A stretch of 64,000 nucleotides of DNA from Deltaproteobacteria bacterium (lineage in GTDB: Bacteria > Myxococcota_A > UBA9160 > SMWR01): positions 1 to 64,000 of the forward strand of contig JAFDDG010000010.1 in NCBI GenBank assembly GCA_019310965.1, read 5' to 3'. Below are positions 7,776 to 15,578 of the stretch, in pieces. The notes under the pieces are model-generated. The model made no database searches and was not told the DNA's origin. It worked only from the letters and a program-made list of their open reading frames with translations. The position numbers and the translations under genes were made by a program. Every line of letters starts with the position of its first letter. Position 1 is the first letter of the stretch.

Positions 7776-8957
7776 TCAGACGCGCGGTATGCGGGGGAAG
7801 CCGAGGCCGAAGAGCGAGATCAGGTCGCGCTGGATCTCGTTCGTTCCACCACCGAAGGTGAGAATCAGGAGGCCGCGGTAGAACGACTCCAGACTGCTGA
7901 TGCCGTGGAGCGCCTCCTGCGAGTCGCGTTTGAGGTACGCGCGCGGCCCGATGATCTCCATCAAAAAGCGGATCGCTTCGAGGTAGAACTCGGTGCCGAA
8001 GACCTTGATCGTCGAAGCGTCGGCCACGTCGAGCTTCCCTTGCGTGCTCGCCCAGGCGACTTTCCAGTTGATGAGGCGCAGGAACTCGAGGCCCGAGTAG
8101 ACCCGCGCCAGGTTGATGCGCACCCACTCCTGGTCGATGACCCGGCGGCCGTCCTGGAGCTTCGTATTGCGCGCGAAAGCCAGGGTCTGCTCGTAGGCGG
8201 ATTCGAGCATGCCCGCCGAGCAGATGGTCACGCGCTCGTGATTGAGCTGGCCGGTGATGAGCTTCCAGCCCTGGTTCTCCTTGCCCATCAGGTTCGCGGC
8301 CGGCACCCGCACGTCGTCGAAGAAGACCGCGTTGATGTCGTGCTCCGACAGCAGGTCCAGCGGGTCCACGCGAATGCCGGGGGTCTTCAGGTCGACGATC
8401 AAGATCGAGAGCCCGCCGTGCTTGGAAGCCTCCTGATCCGTGCGGACTGCGAGCCAGCAGTAGTCGGCGTCGCTGGCGAGGCTGGTCCAGAGCTTCTGTC
8501 CGTTGATCACGTACTCGTCACCGTCGCGGTCGGCGCGGGTCGTGAGTGCCGCCAGATCGGTGCCGGCGCCCGGCTCGCTATAGCCGATGCAGAAATGGAT
8601 CTCGCCGGCGGTGATCTTCGGCAGGTAGAAATTCTTCTGCTCCGGGGTGCCGTGCTTGACGATCTGCGGCCCAACGGTGTTGACCGTGAGCATCGGAACC
8701 GGCGCACCGGCGCGCATCGATTCGTCGAAGAAGACGAACTGCTCGACGTGCGAGCGGCCTTGTCCCCCGTACTCGACGGGCCAGCCGATCCCCAGCCAGC
8801 CGTCAGCGCCCATCTGCCGCACGACCTTGCGCATGCATTCACCGACCCCGTGGCCGCGGTGCAGCTCGGCGCGGATCTCTGGAGTGAGGAGCTTCGCGTA
8901 GTAGGCCTGCAGCTCCTTGCGCAGGGCCTGCTGCTCTTCGTCGTAGCCGATGTACAT
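7776..8957 (-). CDS. Acyl-CoA dehydrogenase, probable partner subunit (FadE29-like)
   Basis: A 393-residue acyl-CoA dehydrogenase. Conserved blocks are DGWLGIGWPVEYGGQG near residue 55, IGYSEPGAGTDLAALTT (FAD/substrate-binding region) near 124, and the C-terminal LTFGGGTNEIQRDLI. Overall resemblance is to the FadE29/ChsE-type subunit of cholesterol side-chain dehydrogenases. With the gene at 6637-7764 it would form a heterotetramer introducing an alpha,beta double bond into an acyl-CoA. The operon order is nitroreductase, this gene, second dehydrogenase, LLM oxidoreductase. Confidence 0.92.
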   Translation of the reverse strand: MYIGYDEEQQALRKELQAYYAKLLTPEIRAELHRGHGVGECMRKVVRQMGADGWLGIGWPVEYGGQGRSHVEQFVFFDESMRAGAPVPMLTVNTVGPQIVKHGTPEQKNFYLPKITAGEIHFCIGYSEPGAGTDLAALTTRADRDGDEYVINGQKLWTSLASDADYCWLAVRTDQEASKHGGLSILIVDLKTPGIRVDPLDLLSEHDINAVFFDDVRVPAANLMGKENQGWKLITGQLNHERVTICSAGMLESAYEQTLAFARNTKLQDGRRVIDQEWVRINLARVYSGLEFLRLINWKVAWASTQGKLDVADASTIKVFGTEFYLEAIRFLMEIIGPRAYLKRDSQEALHGISSLESFYRGLLILTFGGGTNEIQRDLISLFGLGFPRIPRV

Positions 8958-9003
8958 GGGGGACTCCTATGAGTTGAAGACGAACGAACGGGGTGTGCGG
9001 CGG

Positions 9004-9714
9004 TTACGCCTGCCAGTGGTTCCAGTGGGTGATGGATTCGGGCGGTCGCCGCTTGGCCGCCTTGAAGTCGGTGCCCTTGGTGTAGGCGACCGGTAGCAAC
9101 GCCACCTGTAGAATACCAGCCGGGATTCCGAGCAGCTCTGCGAACTCCTTCTCGCGAAACAGGTGCAGCGTCGTCCAGGCGCTGCCGAGCCCGCGACTGC
9201 GCAGAGCCAGCTGGAACGACCAGGCCGCCGGCAGGATCGAGCCGTACATGGCTGCGGCCGTTGCGTTCCCGGACGGGCCGCCGAACTCCTCCCGGATGCA
9301 GGGGATGGCGAGCAGCGGCACTTCGGCGAGATGCCGGCCGAGCCACTCCGCCGAGTCGTACACGCGGGCGGTCTGAGCATCCATGGTGTGGCTCTGGCGC
9401 GCCTGCGGAATGTTCGCTTCCGCAAGCTCCCGGTAGAGTTCGCCCAGGGAACGCCGCTTCTCCGGATCGTCCACCAGCAGCCACGCCCAGCCCTGGGTGT
9501 TCGAGCCGGTGGGGGCCTGCTGGGAGAGCCGGATGCAGTCGAGCACCACCTCGCGCTCGACGGGGTGCGAGAGGTCGAGCCGCCGCCGGACGGCGCGGGT
9601 GGTGGTGAGCAGGCGGTCGGTGACCGCGAGGTCGAAGGGGGGGGTCCACGCTGTCTCCGGGCCGGGGGGAATCGAGGTGCGTAGTGTACCCTCCCGCCTT
9701 CGCTGGAGGAGCAT
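9004..9714 (-). CDS. Nitroreductase-family protein
   Basis: A nitroreductase-fold protein of about 236 residues or slightly shorter. Core family sequence begins at FDLAVTDRLLTTTRAVRRRLD. It includes QQAPTGSNTQGW (FMN contact region), a middle AAAMYGSILPAAWSFQL segment, and GLGSAWTTLHLFREKE. It would bind FMN and reduce a quinone, nitro or enone-type substrate with NAD(P)H; the substrate is unknown. The start is uncertain. The first in-frame ATG is at 9714, only 3 nt from the divergent SDR start at 9718, leaving no room for separate promoters; a downstream non-ATG start is possible. It heads the leftward dehydrogenase operon. Confidence 0.82.
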   Translation of the reverse strand: MLLQRRREGTLRTSIPPGPETAWTPPFDLAVTDRLLTTTRAVRRRLDLSHPVEREVVLDCIRLSQQAPTGSNTQGWAWLLVDDPEKRRSLGELYRELAEANIPQARQSHTMDAQTARVYDSAEWLGRHLAEVPLLAIPCIREEFGGPSGNATAAAMYGSILPAAWSFQLALRSRGLGSAWTTLHLFREKEFAELLGIPAGILQVALLPVAYTKGTDFKAAKRRPPESITHWNHWQA

Positions 9715-9717
9715 GGC

Positions 9718-10512
9718 ATGGCACGTCTGGACGGAAAGGTGGCGCTGGTGACCGGCGCCGCATCGGGCATCGGCGCGGCGACCGCGTTGCGCTTCGCGCA
9801 GGAGGGAGCCCGCGTCGTGGGCTTCGACCTGAAGGAGGCCTTCGACGGAGACTGGTCCGAGGCGGTGCGGACGGCACCGGGCAGCCACTTCGCGACGGGT
9901 GATGTGCGCGACGCCGAGGCAGTGGCGGCTGTCGTCGCGCAGGCGATCGAGAAGTTCGGCCGCGTCGATGTGCTGATGAATGCGGCTGGCGTCGCCGGGG
10001 GCGGGCCGATCCACCTGATTTCGATCGAAGAGTGGGATCGGGTGGTCGACATCAACCTGAAGGGCAGCTTCATCGTCGCCCGCGCGGTCGTGCCGCAGAT
10101 GCTCGAGCAGGGCGCCGGCAGCGTCATCAACGTGGCCAGCGTCGAGGGCATCGAGGGCTTCGAAGGTGGCAGTGCCTACAACGCCTCGAAGGGCGGGGTC
10201 ATGCTGCTCACGCGCAACATGGCCATCGACTACGCGCGCCGCGGCATTCGCGTGAATACGGTCTGCCCGGGCTTCATCGAGACGCCGCTGCTGGCGGACA
10301 CCCTGCAGACCCCGGGCCTCGAGAAACAGACCGCGGCTATTCGCGACGCGCACCAGCTCGGCCGTTTCGGCAAGCCCGTCGAGATCGCCAACGCGGCGCT
10401 CTTCCTCGCGTCGGACGAGGCCTCCTTCGTCACCGGTCACGCGCTGGTGGTGGATGGCGGTTACACCGCCGGGCACCGTTTTGGCATCACCGAACTGATG
10501 GGGCTTTCCTGA
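9718..10512 (+). CDS. Short-chain dehydrogenase/reductase
   Basis: A 264-residue classical SDR. The coenzyme motif TGAASGIG lies at residues 13-20. NAAG occurs near 90, the catalytic Tyr-Lys is in YNASK, and PGFIETPL follows. An acidic residue after the second strand (VVGFDLKE) favours NAD over NADP. GGAGGA lies about 10 nt upstream of the ATG. It is divergent from the acyl-CoA dehydrogenase operon and could supply a 3-hydroxyacyl- or hydroxysteroid-dehydrogenase step. That pairing is inferred from position only. Confidence 0.93.
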   Translation: MARLDGKVALVTGAASGIGAATALRFAQEGARVVGFDLKEAFDGDWSEAVRTAPGSHFATGDVRDAEAVAAVVAQAIEKFGRVDVLMNAAGVAGGGPIHLISIEEWDRVVDINLKGSFIVARAVVPQMLEQGAGSVINVASVEGIEGFEGGSAYNASKGGVMLLTRNMAIDYARRGIRVNTVCPGFIETPLLADTLQTPGLEKQTAAIRDAHQLGRFGKPVEIANAALFLASDEASFVTGHALVVDGGYTAGHRFGITELMGLS

Positions 10513-10535
10513 ACCCCGGCTCGGGCGAAGCCGCC

Positions 10536-11330
10536 GTGTTCGAGATCAAGTTTCTCCTGCTGCTGGCCGTGCTCGCTGCGGGGGCGGTGGGCGGTGCCAT
10601 TCCGCTCTGGCGCGGCGGCGCGGGGCAGGGCCGCTTCCTCGGCTTGGGCAACGCTATGGCCGCCGGCGTCTTCCTGGGCACGGCCTGGATCCACATGCTG
10701 CCGGACGCCGCCGAGGCTTGGGGGCAGCTCGGCTGGCGCTACCCGATGGCGTATCTGCTGGCGGCCTTCGGCTTCATCCTGATGCTGCTCTTCGAGCACG
10801 TGTTGCTGCCCGACAGCGCGCACGAGGTCGTTCACGCGCCGTCGAACGAGCGCTTCGCGCACCTGCGAGAACACGGGCGGGGCGCCTTCACCGCCTACGC
10901 GGTGCTGGTTGCGCTCTCCGTGCATTCGTTGCTGGCCGGGCTCGCTCTCGGAGCGCAGCCGGATCTCGCCGGTGCGCTCGTGATCTTTCTGGCGATCATG
11001 GCGCACAAGTCCATCGGCGGTTTCGCGCTCGGCGTGAGCCTGGTGCGCAACCGCATGCCCATGCGGCGCGCCTGGTCGCTGCTGGCTCTCTTCGCGGTGG
11101 CGACCCCGTTGGGGATTCTCGTCGGTGCGGGTGTGGGAGAAACCCTCGAGGGCCGCGGGCGCGTTGTTTTCGAGGCGGCGTTTCTGGCGCTGGCGGCGGG
11201 CAGCTTCGCCTACGTCGCGACTCTCGACATCCTGCGGGACGAGTTCCTGGAGCCCGGTGGACGTTGGAGCAAATGGTTGCTCGTGCTGTTGGGCACCGGC
11301 CTCATGGGTGCGATCGCTCGCTGGGTCTGA
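10536..11330 (+). CDS. ZIP-family metal transporter
   Basis: A 264-residue integral membrane protein with about eight hydrophobic segments. It carries the ZIP hallmarks: HMLPDA near residue 46, HSLLAGLALG in the fourth-helix position and HKSIGGFALG in the fifth, whose His residues form the metal site. A loop with several His and Glu residues around 90-110 fits the variable metal-sensing loop. It probably imports zinc or another divalent metal. The GTG at 10536 is chosen because it directly precedes the first hydrophobic helix, although no strong ribosome binding site is visible. The gene follows the SDR by 23 nt. Confidence 0.88.
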   Translation: MFEIKFLLLLAVLAAGAVGGAIPLWRGGAGQGRFLGLGNAMAAGVFLGTAWIHMLPDAAEAWGQLGWRYPMAYLLAAFGFILMLLFEHVLLPDSAHEVVHAPSNERFAHLREHGRGAFTAYAVLVALSVHSLLAGLALGAQPDLAGALVIFLAIMAHKSIGGFALGVSLVRNRMPMRRAWSLLALFAVATPLGILVGAGVGETLEGRGRVVFEAAFLALAAGSFAYVATLDILRDEFLEPGGRWSKWLLVLLGTGLMGAIARWV

Positions 11331-11347
11331 CGCCGCGACGTCAGACC
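11324..11347. terminator. Bidirectional hairpin between convergent genes
   Basis: A perfect 9-bp stem (GGTCTGACG / CGTCAGACC) with a 6-nt loop spans the stop codons of the rightward ZIP gene (11328-11330) and the leftward methyltransferase (11341-11343). The symmetry lets it act on both transcripts. There is no U-tract on either side, so intrinsic termination is plausible but not certain. Confidence 0.5.
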
Positions 11348-12165
11348 GACGCCGGCTTGCGCAAGACGAAGCGCAGATAGACCCGTTCTCCCGTGCGGAA
11401 TTGTTCGAGCTCCCTGCTGCCTTCGCCCGTCGCCCCAGCGAACTTGGTGAACATGCTGCGCAGCGGCCGCGGCGCGTGGCGTTCGACCAGGGCCAGCTTG
11501 GCGTCAGCCTCGATCTCCATTGCCGCGAGCACGTCCGCGGAGAGATCCTCCGAGTGAGCCATCTCGAAATCCGACTGCTCCATGTACCGGTAGAGCCTGC
11601 TCACCACCGGCGCCTTGCGGTAATCGCCGAGCAGCAGAGCGCCACCCGGCTTGAGTACCCGCAGTGCCTCGTTGAAGAAAAGGTCGATGTTCTTGTAGTG
11701 CAGGCACGACTCGACGTTGAGCACTGCGTCGAAGGATTCGTCCGGGAAGCTGAGTGCCTCGGCGTCGCCGACCTGAAACGAAAGTCCCGGCACGTCGAAC
11801 GCCTCGTTGCAGAAGCGGATCGCGCTCTCCGTGATGTCGATGCCCACCATGGATTTCGGGCCGAGGTAGCGCTGCACGTACGCCGTGCCACCGCCGCGTC
11901 CGCAACCGATCTCCAGGCCCCTGAGCCCTTTCCACTCGATGCCGGTCGCGATTCGGTGGTAGAGCTGGATCGGGTAGCGATACGGCTCGTCTCGCGCTTG
12001 CAGATCGAGGCCGTGTGACGGGTTGCGATGGTCGGTGTAGCCGTGGTTCATGAAGAGCAGGTCGTCGCCGGTGTCCATCCGCGACAGCATCTCGAACCAG
12101 CCGCGCTTCAGGCGGCGCTTCGTGTCGGGCGGCAGCTTCCTGTAGAACTCGAAGAGCAGCGGCAC
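11341..12165 (-). CDS. Class I SAM-dependent methyltransferase
   Basis: A 274-residue protein. SAM-binding motif I reads LEIGCGRGGGTAYV, motif II is in VGIDIT, followed by VGDAEALSFPDESFDAVLNVES, and the post-motif is LRVLKPGGALLLGD. The layout resembles methyltransferases acting on lipids or polyketides (phthiotriol-type), which is only a loose analogy. The GTG at 12165 fits the beginning of the conserved helix PLLFEFYRKLP. The longer frame to 12393 runs into the divergent gene. The 3' end converges on the ZIP gene. Confidence 0.8.
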   Translation of the reverse strand: MPLLFEFYRKLPPDTKRRLKRGWFEMLSRMDTGDDLLFMNHGYTDHRNPSHGLDLQARDEPYRYPIQLYHRIATGIEWKGLRGLEIGCGRGGGTAYVQRYLGPKSMVGIDITESAIRFCNEAFDVPGLSFQVGDAEALSFPDESFDAVLNVESCLHYKNIDLFFNEALRVLKPGGALLLGDYRKAPVVSRLYRYMEQSDFEMAHSEDLSADVLAAMEIEADAKLALVERHAPRPLRSMFTKFAGATGEGSRELEQFRTGERVYLRFVLRKPASV

Positions 12166-12320
12166 CGGCCCATCCCCCCGCCCCCCGAATGGCGAGGCCC
12201 TCACCGAGATTCGCCAATGTCGCCAGCGGCCGCCACACGGCGGTCTCCCCCGCGCCGGGCGCTGAGTCGCGTGGCTGCCTATTGTGGGCAGCGGCGCGGG
12301 ATGGCGCGCGACGAGGCAGG

Positions 12321-13520
12321 ATGCAGGAGCGGTTGCGATTTCTGGAGGCGCCGGGCCCCTGGCTCTGGATCGCCCTGGCGCTCGGGGCCGCACTGCGCGT
12401 CTACTGCGTCGGCTGGACCGAGGGCTCCTTTGACGTCGCCATCAAGCAGCATCACGGCACTCAGGTCGGCCGCCTCGGGCTGATGGGCTGGTACCGCGCG
12501 GCGGAGGTCTTCAATCACCCGCCGCTGATGGGCGAGTTCTTTGCCGGCCTGGTGACGCTCGCCGACGCCAGCGGCGTTCCGTTTCGCGTGCTGCTGCGCG
12601 CGCCGTTTGCGCTGCTCGATTTCGGCACGGCGCTCCTGCTGTGGCGCCTGCTGCGAGAGCGTCCCGAGCGCTGGCTCGTGGCGGCCGCATACTGGCTGCA
12701 TCCGCTGGCGGTGATCTTCTCCTCGTATCACGGCAATACGGACTCGGCGCTGGCCTGCATCGCGCTGGCGTCGGTGGTGTTGGCAAGCACGGGACGCTCG
12801 GTCGCCGCGGGTGTGGCGCTCGGCGTCGGCTTCTGGATCAAGCTGCCGATCGTGCTGGCGGCTCCCGCCATTGTCTTCGCGTTTCCCCACTGGCGGGCGC
12901 GCGTTCGCTGCGCCGTCAGTGCGGCGATTGTCGGCAGCGTGACCTATCTGCCGGCGCTGCTGGTGGATCCGGTGCTGGTCTTCCAGCGCATCGTCGGCTA
13001 CCCCGGGACCGGGGTGGTAACGCCCGGTGGCATCGCCGTCTGGGGCATCGCGCACACCTTGCGGCTGGCGGACACGGCCTTCGCAGCGGGGCTCGAGGCG
13101 GCGAATACCGCCGTGTGCTTCCTGCCGCTACTGGCCTACGCCTGGTGGCGGCGCGGCAGGCTCGAACCGTGTGAACTCGCCGCGAGCGTCGCGGGCTGCT
13201 TCCTCATTCTCTACGGGTTCACGAGCTTCTGGGCCTGGCAGTACCTGGCCTGGTCGATCCCCTTTCTGCTGTGTCGTGGTCGGGGCTTCGCCATCGTGAG
13301 CAGTGTCGTACTCGGTAGCTACGTGTACGGCGCTTACGCGTTCTTCACCGGAAGCCCGTGGCTGCAGGGGCGCTGGGACTTCGCGTCGCACAGCGCGTGG
13401 CCGCCGGTTCTCGCTCTGCTGCGCGACGCGTCCGTGCTGCTGTGCTTCGGTGCCGCGTGTGGGTCGTTGCTCTGGGCCGGGCGCGACGAGTGGCGCCGCT
13501 GGCGGCGCGCCACCCCGTGA
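12321..13520 (+). CDS. GT-C-type membrane glycosyltransferase-like protein
   Basis: A 399-residue polytopic membrane protein with about ten hydrophobic helices. It has an early acidic loop (EGSFDVAIKQ) followed by MGWYRAAEVFNHPPL, the layout of GT-C transferases that use polyprenyl-phosphate sugars. The first extracytoplasmic loop of such enzymes holds the catalytic Asp. The ATG at 12321 is chosen over the upstream ATG at 12189 because the intervening sequence is low-quality and overlaps the divergent methyltransferase. Acceptor and donor are unknown. No neighbouring polysaccharide genes are present here. Confidence 0.65.
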   Translation: MQERLRFLEAPGPWLWIALALGAALRVYCVGWTEGSFDVAIKQHHGTQVGRLGLMGWYRAAEVFNHPPLMGEFFAGLVTLADASGVPFRVLLRAPFALLDFGTALLLWRLLRERPERWLVAAAYWLHPLAVIFSSYHGNTDSALACIALASVVLASTGRSVAAGVALGVGFWIKLPIVLAAPAIVFAFPHWRARVRCAVSAAIVGSVTYLPALLVDPVLVFQRIVGYPGTGVVTPGGIAVWGIAHTLRLADTAFAAGLEAANTAVCFLPLLAYAWWRRGRLEPCELAASVAGCFLILYGFTSFWAWQYLAWSIPFLLCRGRGFAIVSSVVLGSYVYGAYAFFTGSPWLQGRWDFASHSAWPPVLALLRDASVLLCFGAACGSLLWAGRDEWRRWRRATP

Positions 13521-13578
13521 GCGAACCCGAAGGCGCCGCTTCGCGACGAGGGGGGAGCTGAGCGCCTGCGTGCGCGTT

Positions 13579-13593
13579 CGCACCTTGGGTGCG
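13579..13593. terminator. Short hairpin at end of CoA-transferase gene
   Basis: CGCACC-TTG-GGTGCG forms a perfect 6-bp stem with a 3-nt loop. It directly abuts the stop codon (13594-13596) of the leftward CoA-transferase and lies 58 nt after the stop of the rightward GT-C gene. No T-run follows, so it is only a candidate terminator. Confidence 0.35.
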
Positions 13594-14799
13594 TCAAGAC
13601 ACCACTCCCTTGTCGTGCAGCGATGTGATCTGCGCTGCGTCGCGGCCGAGCTCGCGCAGCACCTCGTCCGTGTGCTGACCGTGCTCCGGCGCCATGCTGC
13701 GCGGGCTCCACGCGGTGTCCGAGAAGTCGACCGGCGTCGCCGGCAGGGTCGTGGTGGTCGGGCCGTCGGGCACTTCGACGAGGCATCCGGCAGCGCGCAC
13801 CTGCGGGTCCGCTACGACCTCGTCGATCGCCTGCACGGGCGCCCACCACATGTCCTCCTCTGCGTCGAAGATCACGCTCCACTCGGCACGGGTCTTCGTG
13901 GCGAAGACGCGATCGAGCGCGGCGATCAGAACCTTCGCGTTCTCGGCGCGCGCCTGTGGCGTGGCGAAGCGCGGGTCTTCGAGCCATTCCGGATGACCGA
14001 CGACGCGCGCCAGAGGCGGCCAGTGGCGAGGGCCCTCGAGCCCGACGATCCAGAACCAGCGACCGTCCTTGTCCTGGTAGCTGTTGAGCGTCGGGTTGTT
14101 CATCGTCGTGCGCTCGCCCGCGGCCACCGTCACGCCGAAGCGCAGCGTGATCGCCATGTCGAAGCTCAGGGTGTAGATGCCCTGGCGCAGCAGCGACGTC
14201 GACACGAACTGGCCTTCGCCCGAGCGCTCGCGCGCGAAGAGCGCGGCGGAGACGCCGGCCGCCAGGGACATCCCCGCCTGGTGGTCGCCCATGCCGCCGC
14301 GCTGGAAGGGCGGCGGCTGACCCGCGGGCTGGAGTGCGCCCGCGACGCCGGATCGGGCCCAGAAGGCCGCAATGTCGTAGGCGGCCTTGTCGGCTTCTTC
14401 ACCAGCGAAGCCGTAGCCGCTGATCGCGGCGTAGACGAGGCGCGGGTGGCGCGCGCGCAGGCTCTCGACGTCGAGGCCGAGTCGGGCCAGCGCGGGTCGA
14501 CGTAGGTTGGTCAGAAAGACGTCCGCGCCGTCGATCAGCTCGAGCGCCAGCGCGCGGCCTTCCGCCTTCGAGAGATCGACCACCACGCTGCGCTTGCTGC
14601 GGTTGTCCATCTCGAAAGGTGGGTTGAAGGGCAGGTCGCCGCCGATTATCTGGCCGAAGCCGCGCGCCGGGTCGCCCAGCCCGGGCGGCTCGATCTTGAT
14701 CACGTCGGCGCCCCAGTCGGCCAGGATTCCGCCGGCCGCGGGGCCGGCCACCCAGACTCCCATTTCCACCACCCGGACGCCCTGCATCGGTCCAGCCAT
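13594..14799 (-). CDS. CaiB/BaiF-family CoA-transferase
   Basis: A 401-residue family III CoA-transferase. It opens with GVRVVEMGVWVAGPAAGGILADWGAD-type sequence, followed by VIKIEPPGLGDPARGF. The catalytic Asp is expected in GDHQAGMSLAAG near residue 170. It would move CoA between a donor thioester and a carboxylic acid substrate. GAGGAGACGAG immediately before the ATG at 14799 supports this start; the longer frame to 15213 runs into the divergent tetR-type gene. Regulation by that divergent TetR-type gene is likely, because an operator-like palindrome separates the two. Confidence 0.93.
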   Translation of the reverse strand: MAGPMQGVRVVEMGVWVAGPAAGGILADWGADVIKIEPPGLGDPARGFGQIIGGDLPFNPPFEMDNRSKRSVVVDLSKAEGRALALELIDGADVFLTNLRRPALARLGLDVESLRARHPRLVYAAISGYGFAGEEADKAAYDIAAFWARSGVAGALQPAGQPPPFQRGGMGDHQAGMSLAAGVSAALFARERSGEGQFVSTSLLRQGIYTLSFDMAITLRFGVTVAAGERTTMNNPTLNSYQDKDGRWFWIVGLEGPRHWPPLARVVGHPEWLEDPRFATPQARAENAKVLIAALDRVFATKTRAEWSVIFDAEEDMWWAPVQAIDEVVADPQVRAAGCLVEVPDGPTTTTLPATPVDFSDTAWSPRSMAPEHGQHTDEVLRELGRDAAQITSLHDKGVVS

Positions 14800-14910
14800 C
14801 TCGTCTCCTCGTCGTTTAGGGGGCGCAGGATGCCACGTCTCGCTGCTCGGAGGTCGCCCGGCCTCAGGATTGTGCGAGGTTGCCGTGGAAGGCAGCGCCA
14901 GAATGTGATA

Positions 14911-14939
14911 CTCATTGATGAGAATGGAGTTCTCATGAG
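14911..14939. promoter_or_regulatory. Candidate TetR operator in divergent intergenic region
   Basis: Three overlapping dyads cluster here: CTCATTGATGAG (14911-14922), GAGAATGGAGTTCTC (14920-14934) and CTCATGAG (14932-14939). The last one overlaps the regulator's ATG at 14935. The region lies between the divergent CoA-transferase (start 14799) and TetR-family gene. Bound protein would block the regulator's own start. This is the arrangement expected of an autoregulated TetR operator. Confidence 0.6.
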
Positions 14940-15576
14940 TGAGACCATGGTTCCCTCCAGTGCAGTGCGCTCCGCCGAACGGGCCGTCGAGGCCCGCTAC
15001 TCCGTCTATCTGGAAGAAGCCCAGCGGTTGATCCAGGCGGGCTTCGACGAGATCAGTGACAAAGGCAGCGTGGACCCGCGCGTGTCGGACATCGTGCGGC
15101 GCGCCGGCCTCTCGAACAAGGCCTTCTATCGCCACTTCAAGTCGAAGGAGGAGCTGCTGCTGGCGGTGCTCGAAGAGGGCATGCAGCGCCGCCGTGACGA
15201 CTTCGACACGCACATGGCGGCGGCCAGCTCGCCGCTCGAGCGGGTGCGCATCTGGATCCTGCGCGTCGCGGAGCTGGCCGTGGACCCGGAATCGGCCAGC
15301 GGCACGCGACCGTTGCTCGTCTACCAGGCGACCCTCGCCGAGAACCTGGGCCCGCAGGTCAGGAGCAATGTCGACCGTCTGAGGTCACCGCTCGAGCAGG
15401 CCCTGAGCGAAGCGAAGGTCGCTGGCGAGCTGCCGGACATCGACCTCGCCCGCGCCTCCGATCACGTCTACCACGCCACCTGGGGCTGGGTGCACGGCCG
15501 CATCCTGGCCTACGAGCAGCCGACGCGCGACGAAGCCGAGGCCCTGGCGGATTTCATTCTGCGCGGCCTGCGCTGA
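14935..15576 (+). CDS. TetR-family transcriptional regulator
   Basis: A 213-residue protein. The N-terminal HTH spans roughly residues 27-75, with VSDIVRRAGLSNKAFYRHFKSKEELL as the recognition region and the typical AFYRHF turn. The C-terminal ligand domain is helical and contains a Trp/His-rich patch (YHATWGWVHGR). The ATG at 14935 overlaps the operator-like dyad. Divergent placement suggests it represses the CoA-transferase at 13594-14799 and itself. The ligand is probably an acyl-CoA or free acid from this pathway, which is inference. Confidence 0.92.
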   Translation: MSETMVPSSAVRSAERAVEARYSVYLEEAQRLIQAGFDEISDKGSVDPRVSDIVRRAGLSNKAFYRHFKSKEELLLAVLEEGMQRRRDDFDTHMAAASSPLERVRIWILRVAELAVDPESASGTRPLLVYQATLAENLGPQVRSNVDRLRSPLEQALSEAKVAGELPDIDLARASDHVYHATWGWVHGRILAYEQPTRDEAEALADFILRGLR

Positions 15577-15578
15577 GT

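Noticed and set aside
12189-12320. 44-residue N-terminal extension of the GT-C gene from ATG 12189
   Set aside because: The extension is Arg/Ala-rich and would overlap the divergent methyltransferase leader; ATG 12321 fits directly before the first helix.
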